A stretch of DNA of 64,000 nt from Shewanella sp. VB17 (GTDB lineage: Bacteria; Pseudomonadota; Gammaproteobacteria; Enterobacterales; Shewanellaceae). The DNA lies in the NCBI RefSeq assembly GCF_013248905.1, contig NZ_JABRVS010000001.1, positions 2,046,001 to 2,110,000 on the forward strand, given 5' to 3'. Shown here one piece after another: positions 61,322-64,000 of this stretch (position 1 is its first letter; each line of letters starts with the position of its first letter). Below the pieces are notes generated by a model that saw only the letters and a program-made list of their open reading frames with translations, did not search any database and was not told the origin of the DNA. Position numbers and translations under genes: made by a program.

Positions 61322-61816
61322 TCAAATCCTATCTAGGACAATATCATTACCTATGGCATAGAGTGCTTGGCTGAGGAGTTCTTCTTGATCATCACTTTTC
61401 ATGTCGACATTAAAAGTTGCCCGAAATAATGCGATACCAGAATGCCCTGCACTCTCATATTGAGTGCTAAAGTGTTCAATGTTAATACCCAGCGCGCTAA
61501 TTTTATTTGAAATATCATGAACTAAACCAGGTCTATCATAAGCCACTAAAGAGTAGCTTTTATGTGCTGGTAGTAGAGGTTTTTTGCTGGTTTTAGCATA
61601 AGTTAAACTTAAACCTTCAATACACTCAAAATTTTCGATTAATGCATCCCAATTTGATGTTGGGACCTCAAGTAATAAGATTGCGGCAAAAATGCCATCG
61701 ATATGGCGAAGCTCTGAGTCTAGCCAGTTTCCTCCATGGCGGCTCACAGTATGTGCGAGTTGTTCGACGAGGCCTTTTTTATCCGGTACTTGAAGGGTAA
61801 TTAAGTATCGTAGCAT
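61322..61816 (-). CDS. ACT-domain regulator, GcvR-like
   Basis: A 164-residue protein of two ACT domains (about 1-80 and 85-164), with LRYLITLQVPDKKGLVEQLA at the N-terminus and SYSLVAYDRPGLVHDISNKI in the second half. It is like GcvR, the glycine-cleavage repressor that binds GcvA, but two-ACT proteins of this kind are also found with other roles. AGGAG lies nine bases before ATG 61816. It is divergent from the phosphate permease gene with 174 bases between. Confidence 0.82.
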   Translation of the reverse strand: MLRYLITLQVPDKKGLVEQLAHTVSRHGGNWLDSELRHIDGIFAAILLLEVPTSNWDALIENFECIEGLSLTYAKTSKKPLLPAHKSYSLVAYDRPGLVHDISNKISALGINIEHFSTQYESAGHSGIALFRATFNVDMKSDDQEELLSQALYAIGNDIVLDRI

Positions 61817-61861
61817 GCTAATTTAACTCCTATGATTAATTATTATCTCTGGCTTAAAGCA

Positions 61862-61879
61862 CTGTAACATTAGTGTCAT
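61862..61879 (+). promoter_or_regulatory. PhoB box of the phosphate permease gene
   Basis: CTGTAAC-ATTA-GTGTCAT has the two-heptamer, 11-bp-period PhoB layout; a third, weaker heptamer GCGTCAT follows at 61884-61890. The end of the second heptamer is ten bases before TATAAT (61890-61895), which is the known spacing between a Pho box and the -10 element. It should make expression depend on phosphate limitation. Confidence 0.8.
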
Positions 61880-61889
61880 CTTTGCGTCA

Positions 61890-61895
61890 TATAAT
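61890..61895 (+). promoter_or_regulatory. -10 element of the phosphate permease promoter
   Basis: Perfect TATAAT ten bases after the Pho box. There is no -35 consensus, as is usual for PhoB-dependent promoters. The leader would be about 90 bases, ending in GAGG before ATG 61991. Confidence 0.75.
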
Positions 61896-61990
61896 GCAAC
61901 GCACCAGAATTAAAGGATTAACTATTGTTAGCATAGCAGTCGTAACAATCCCAGCGAAAAGTCTACCGATAATTAATTAACGAGGTTTTA

Positions 61991-64000
61991 ATGGACATTC
62001 AGGCGATAAAACCTGATCCCAAGGCTAAAGATCTATGTTTAGGCAAAGGAGCTAGCCGTAGAGCAATAATGGATAAGGTCACTGAGGTGGGCGTTACTCT
62101 AGGGGGAGCGATGGTTTTTGTTGCCCTGTTATTGATCTTTTTTTATCTTTTATATGTGGTTAAACCTATTTTTGATGGTGCTGAAGTTAGTCCTGTCATG
62201 AATGTAGATGTGTTTAATGATGCTACACCAGCCTTGATGGTGGGCAGTGATGAACAAAATGAACTCATTTATCGCGTATCAGATACCGGGCAAGTGGATT
62301 TTTACAGTGTCAAAACAGGTAAAGTAATTGAGCGAAATCGATTAAGTTTGCCTGCTGGCACTCAGGTTTCAAGTAGTTCAGTGTCAGCACCGAGTGAGCA
62401 GAGGTTTGTACTTGGCCTTGATAATGGTCAGCTGTTGTTAGCAGAAATGAATTTTGGACTAACCTACCCAGACGATAAGCGTGTGATCACACCAGACATT
62501 CGTTTTCCTGCGGGTAAAAGCGCATTAACTATTGATAAAAATGGTTCTGCACTCCATCACATCGTTTTCGGTTATAGCAGTGACATGATGAGTTTTGTTT
62601 ATCAAGATGATGATAATGTTTGGCATTTGACTCGCCAAGAAGGCGAGGAGAACATGATGACCGAAGAGGTCGAATGGGTTTTGTCAACGGGGATAATTTC
62701 GGAAGCCCCTTTAAATGTGCAGCAGCAATTGATGACGCCGGATCAACGTCAGCTTATTTTAAGAAGTGATGATAAGCTGTTTATTTACGATATTCGAGAT
62801 GCTGAAAATACTCAGTTAATGCAAGTACTGGAACTTGAACTTGCTAAAACTCAAGTTAAAGAGGTGAATTTACTTGCTGGTGCAAGCTCGATACTGGTGA
62901 GTTATGATTCTGGATCCGTTGTGCAATACTTTCAGGTTAATGGTGAGAAGGGACGTCAGTATCAAGAGATAAGGAGCTTTGATAAGCTTGAGTCGCTCGC
63001 CAGTGTTGGCAGTGAGTTTTATCGTAAAAGCTTTGTGACAATCAGTGACAAAGGTGAACTTTCTCTATTTTATACAACGAGTCAACGTAAGCTATTTTCT
63101 GGGCAATTTAACCTGAGCAATCCCAGTCAAATAGGTTTTAGCCCCCGTGCTAACGCACTGGTTGTCGAGGCTGGGCATAAGTTACATCTTTTCAGTGTAG
63201 AAAATCAACATCCCGAGGTTTCGTGGAGTGCGATGTGGAATAAAGTCTGGTATGAAGGGTATCCAGAGCCTAAGTATGTGTGGCAGTCCACCTCGGGGTC
63301 GGATGATTTCGAAGCAAAGTTAAGTTTAATGCCATTGGCGTTCGGTACGATGAAAGCGGCCCTCTATGCCATGTTGTTTGCAACGCCTTTGTCGGTTGCA
63401 GGTGCAATATACACCGCCTACTTCATGTCACCTAAGGTGCGATCGGTGGTTAAACCAACCATTGAGATTATGGAAGCGCTGCCCACCGTTATTTTAGGCT
63501 TCTTGGCCGGATTGTGGCTGGCTCCTCTGATTGAAGACAATCTGCCGGGGATCTTACTTCTGCTGATTTTACTGCCAGTTTCGATTCTGCTGAGTGCCTT
63601 TTTATGGCACAACCTACCAGATAGGTGGAAACATTGTTTACCTGACACTTACCAAGAGCTGATGCTCATTCCTATCATTGTTTTTGTCGGTTGGTTTTCT
63701 TTTTGGATGAGTCCTGCTATCGAAAGCTTCTTTTTCAATGGTGATTCACGCATGTTTATTACCAATGAACTTGGGATCACATTTGATCAACGCAATGCCC
63801 TTGTGGTTGGAATTGCCATGGGTTTTGCTGTTATACCCACCATTTTCTCTATCGCTGAAGATGCGGTGTTCTCTGTTCCACGTCACCTTTCGAATGGCAG
63901 TTTGGCATTAGGTGCAACCAACTGGCAAACCTTGATTCGAGTGGTGCTGTTAACCGCAAGTCCAGGTATTTTCTCTGCCGTGATGATGGGATTAGGGCGA
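61991..64000 (+). CDS. pstC: Phosphate ABC transporter permease PstC-type, 5' part
   Basis: The frame is open from ATG 61991 to the window end (670 codons, no stop), so the C-terminus is missing. PstC is one of two permeases of the high-affinity phosphate importer. The product has an N-terminal membrane helix (about 36-60), a large soluble domain of about 370 residues with a WD/beta-propeller look, and then permease helices with ALPTVILGFLAGLW and the EAA-like loop GATNWQTLIRVVLLTASPGI. The long insert is found in the PstC of Shewanella and Vibrio. GAGG lies before the ATG, and a PhoB box lies upstream. Confidence 0.9.
   Translation, partial: MDIQAIKPDPKAKDLCLGKGASRRAIMDKVTEVGVTLGGAMVFVALLLIFFYLLYVVKPIFDGAEVSPVMNVDVFNDATPALMVGSDEQNELIYRVSDTGQVDFYSVKTGKVIERNRLSLPAGTQVSSSSVSAPSEQRFVLGLDNGQLLLAEMNFGLTYPDDKRVITPDIRFPAGKSALTIDKNGSALHHIVFGYSSDMMSFVYQDDDNVWHLTRQEGEENMMTEEVEWVLSTGIISEAPLNVQQQLMTPDQRQLILRSDDKLFIYDIRDAENTQLMQVLELELAKTQVKEVNLLAGASSILVSYDSGSVVQYFQVNGEKGRQYQEIRSFDKLESLASVGSEFYRKSFVTISDKGELSLFYTTSQRKLFSGQFNLSNPSQIGFSPRANALVVEAGHKLHLFSVENQHPEVSWSAMWNKVWYEGYPEPKYVWQSTSGSDDFEAKLSLMPLAFGTMKAALYAMLFATPLSVAGAIYTAYFMSPKVRSVVKPTIEIMEALPTVILGFLAGLWLAPLIEDNLPGILLLLILLPVSILLSAFLWHNLPDRWKHCLPDTYQELMLIPIIVFVGWFSFWMSPAIESFFFNGDSRMFITNELGITFDQRNALVVGIAMGFAVIPTIFSIAEDAVFSVPRHLSNGSLALGATNWQTLIRVVLLTASPGIFSAVMMGLGR

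Noticed and set aside
1..64000. tRNA, rRNA, prophage, integron or insertion-sequence content
   Set aside because: I looked for tRNA-like arms, integrase or transposase signatures and found none. Gene density and gene order look like a stable chromosomal core.

Overview
The window looks like a chromosome segment of a marine gammaproteobacterium, most likely Shewanella. The reasons are the gene order (fliS, flrABC, fliEFGHIJ, fliKLMNOPQR, flhBAFG, fliA, cheYZAB, parC/parP, cheW, a DUF2802 gene, mlaA), the low GC content, the two-tier sigma-54 control of polar flagella, and a GlyGly-CTERM secreted protease. The genus call is inference from gene order and protein similarity as I remember them; no search was run.

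Region 1 (1-32126, all + strand) is a nearly unbroken polar flagellum and chemotaxis block. It starts with the tail of fliS, then the master regulator flrA with a strong terminator. The flrB/flrC two-component pair follows behind a sigma-54 promoter. Next come the basal body, C-ring and export genes fliE to flhA, with sigma-54 sites before fliE and flhA. The number/placement pair flhF/flhG, sigma-28 (fliA) and the chemotaxis genes cheY, cheZ, cheA, cheB follow. Last are an unidentified membrane-anchored protein, the array-positioning pair parC/parP, cheW and a DUF2802 gene. Many genes overlap or use TTG/GTG starts. FlrA should switch on flrBC, phosphorylated FlrC the class III operons, and FliA the late genes. 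FlhF/FlhG and ParC/ParP would place the flagellum and chemoreceptor array at the pole.

Region 2 (32201-34444, - strand) faces the block and holds two flagellar paralogues: a stand-alone FlhB cytoplasmic-domain protein and a second FliK-like protein.

Region 3 (34656-43313) holds mlaA (outer-membrane lipid asymmetry), rssB (RpoS turnover adaptor), a POT peptide transporter, a large secreted subtilisin-like protease with a GlyGly-CTERM tail, and a divergent MarR-type regulator with a cysteine cluster.

Region 4 (43393-53166) holds a surface-protein pair (lipoprotein and LruC-domain protein), then a signalling module: a 1470-residue hybrid histidine kinase, an overlapping REC-GGDEF diguanylate cyclase, and a response regulator with an unrecognised output region.

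Region 5 (53299-64000) is housekeeping and accessory: a CBS-domain protein, DUF1415, a DUF4136 lipoprotein, a secreted lipase with its foldase, a TonB-dependent receptor with a Fur-like site, DUF2797, an ACT-domain GcvR-like regulator, and the first 670 codons of a PstC-type phosphate permease behind a good PhoB box.

I see no rRNA, tRNA, insertion sequence, prophage or CRISPR array. The observations I rate highest are the 48-bp tandem repeats that extend FliH, the unidentified gene between cheB and parC, the kinase/cyclase/regulator module, a PhoB-box-like direct repeat just downstream of the fliE sigma-54 promoter, and a short upstream reading frame that seems to couple translation into flhB.
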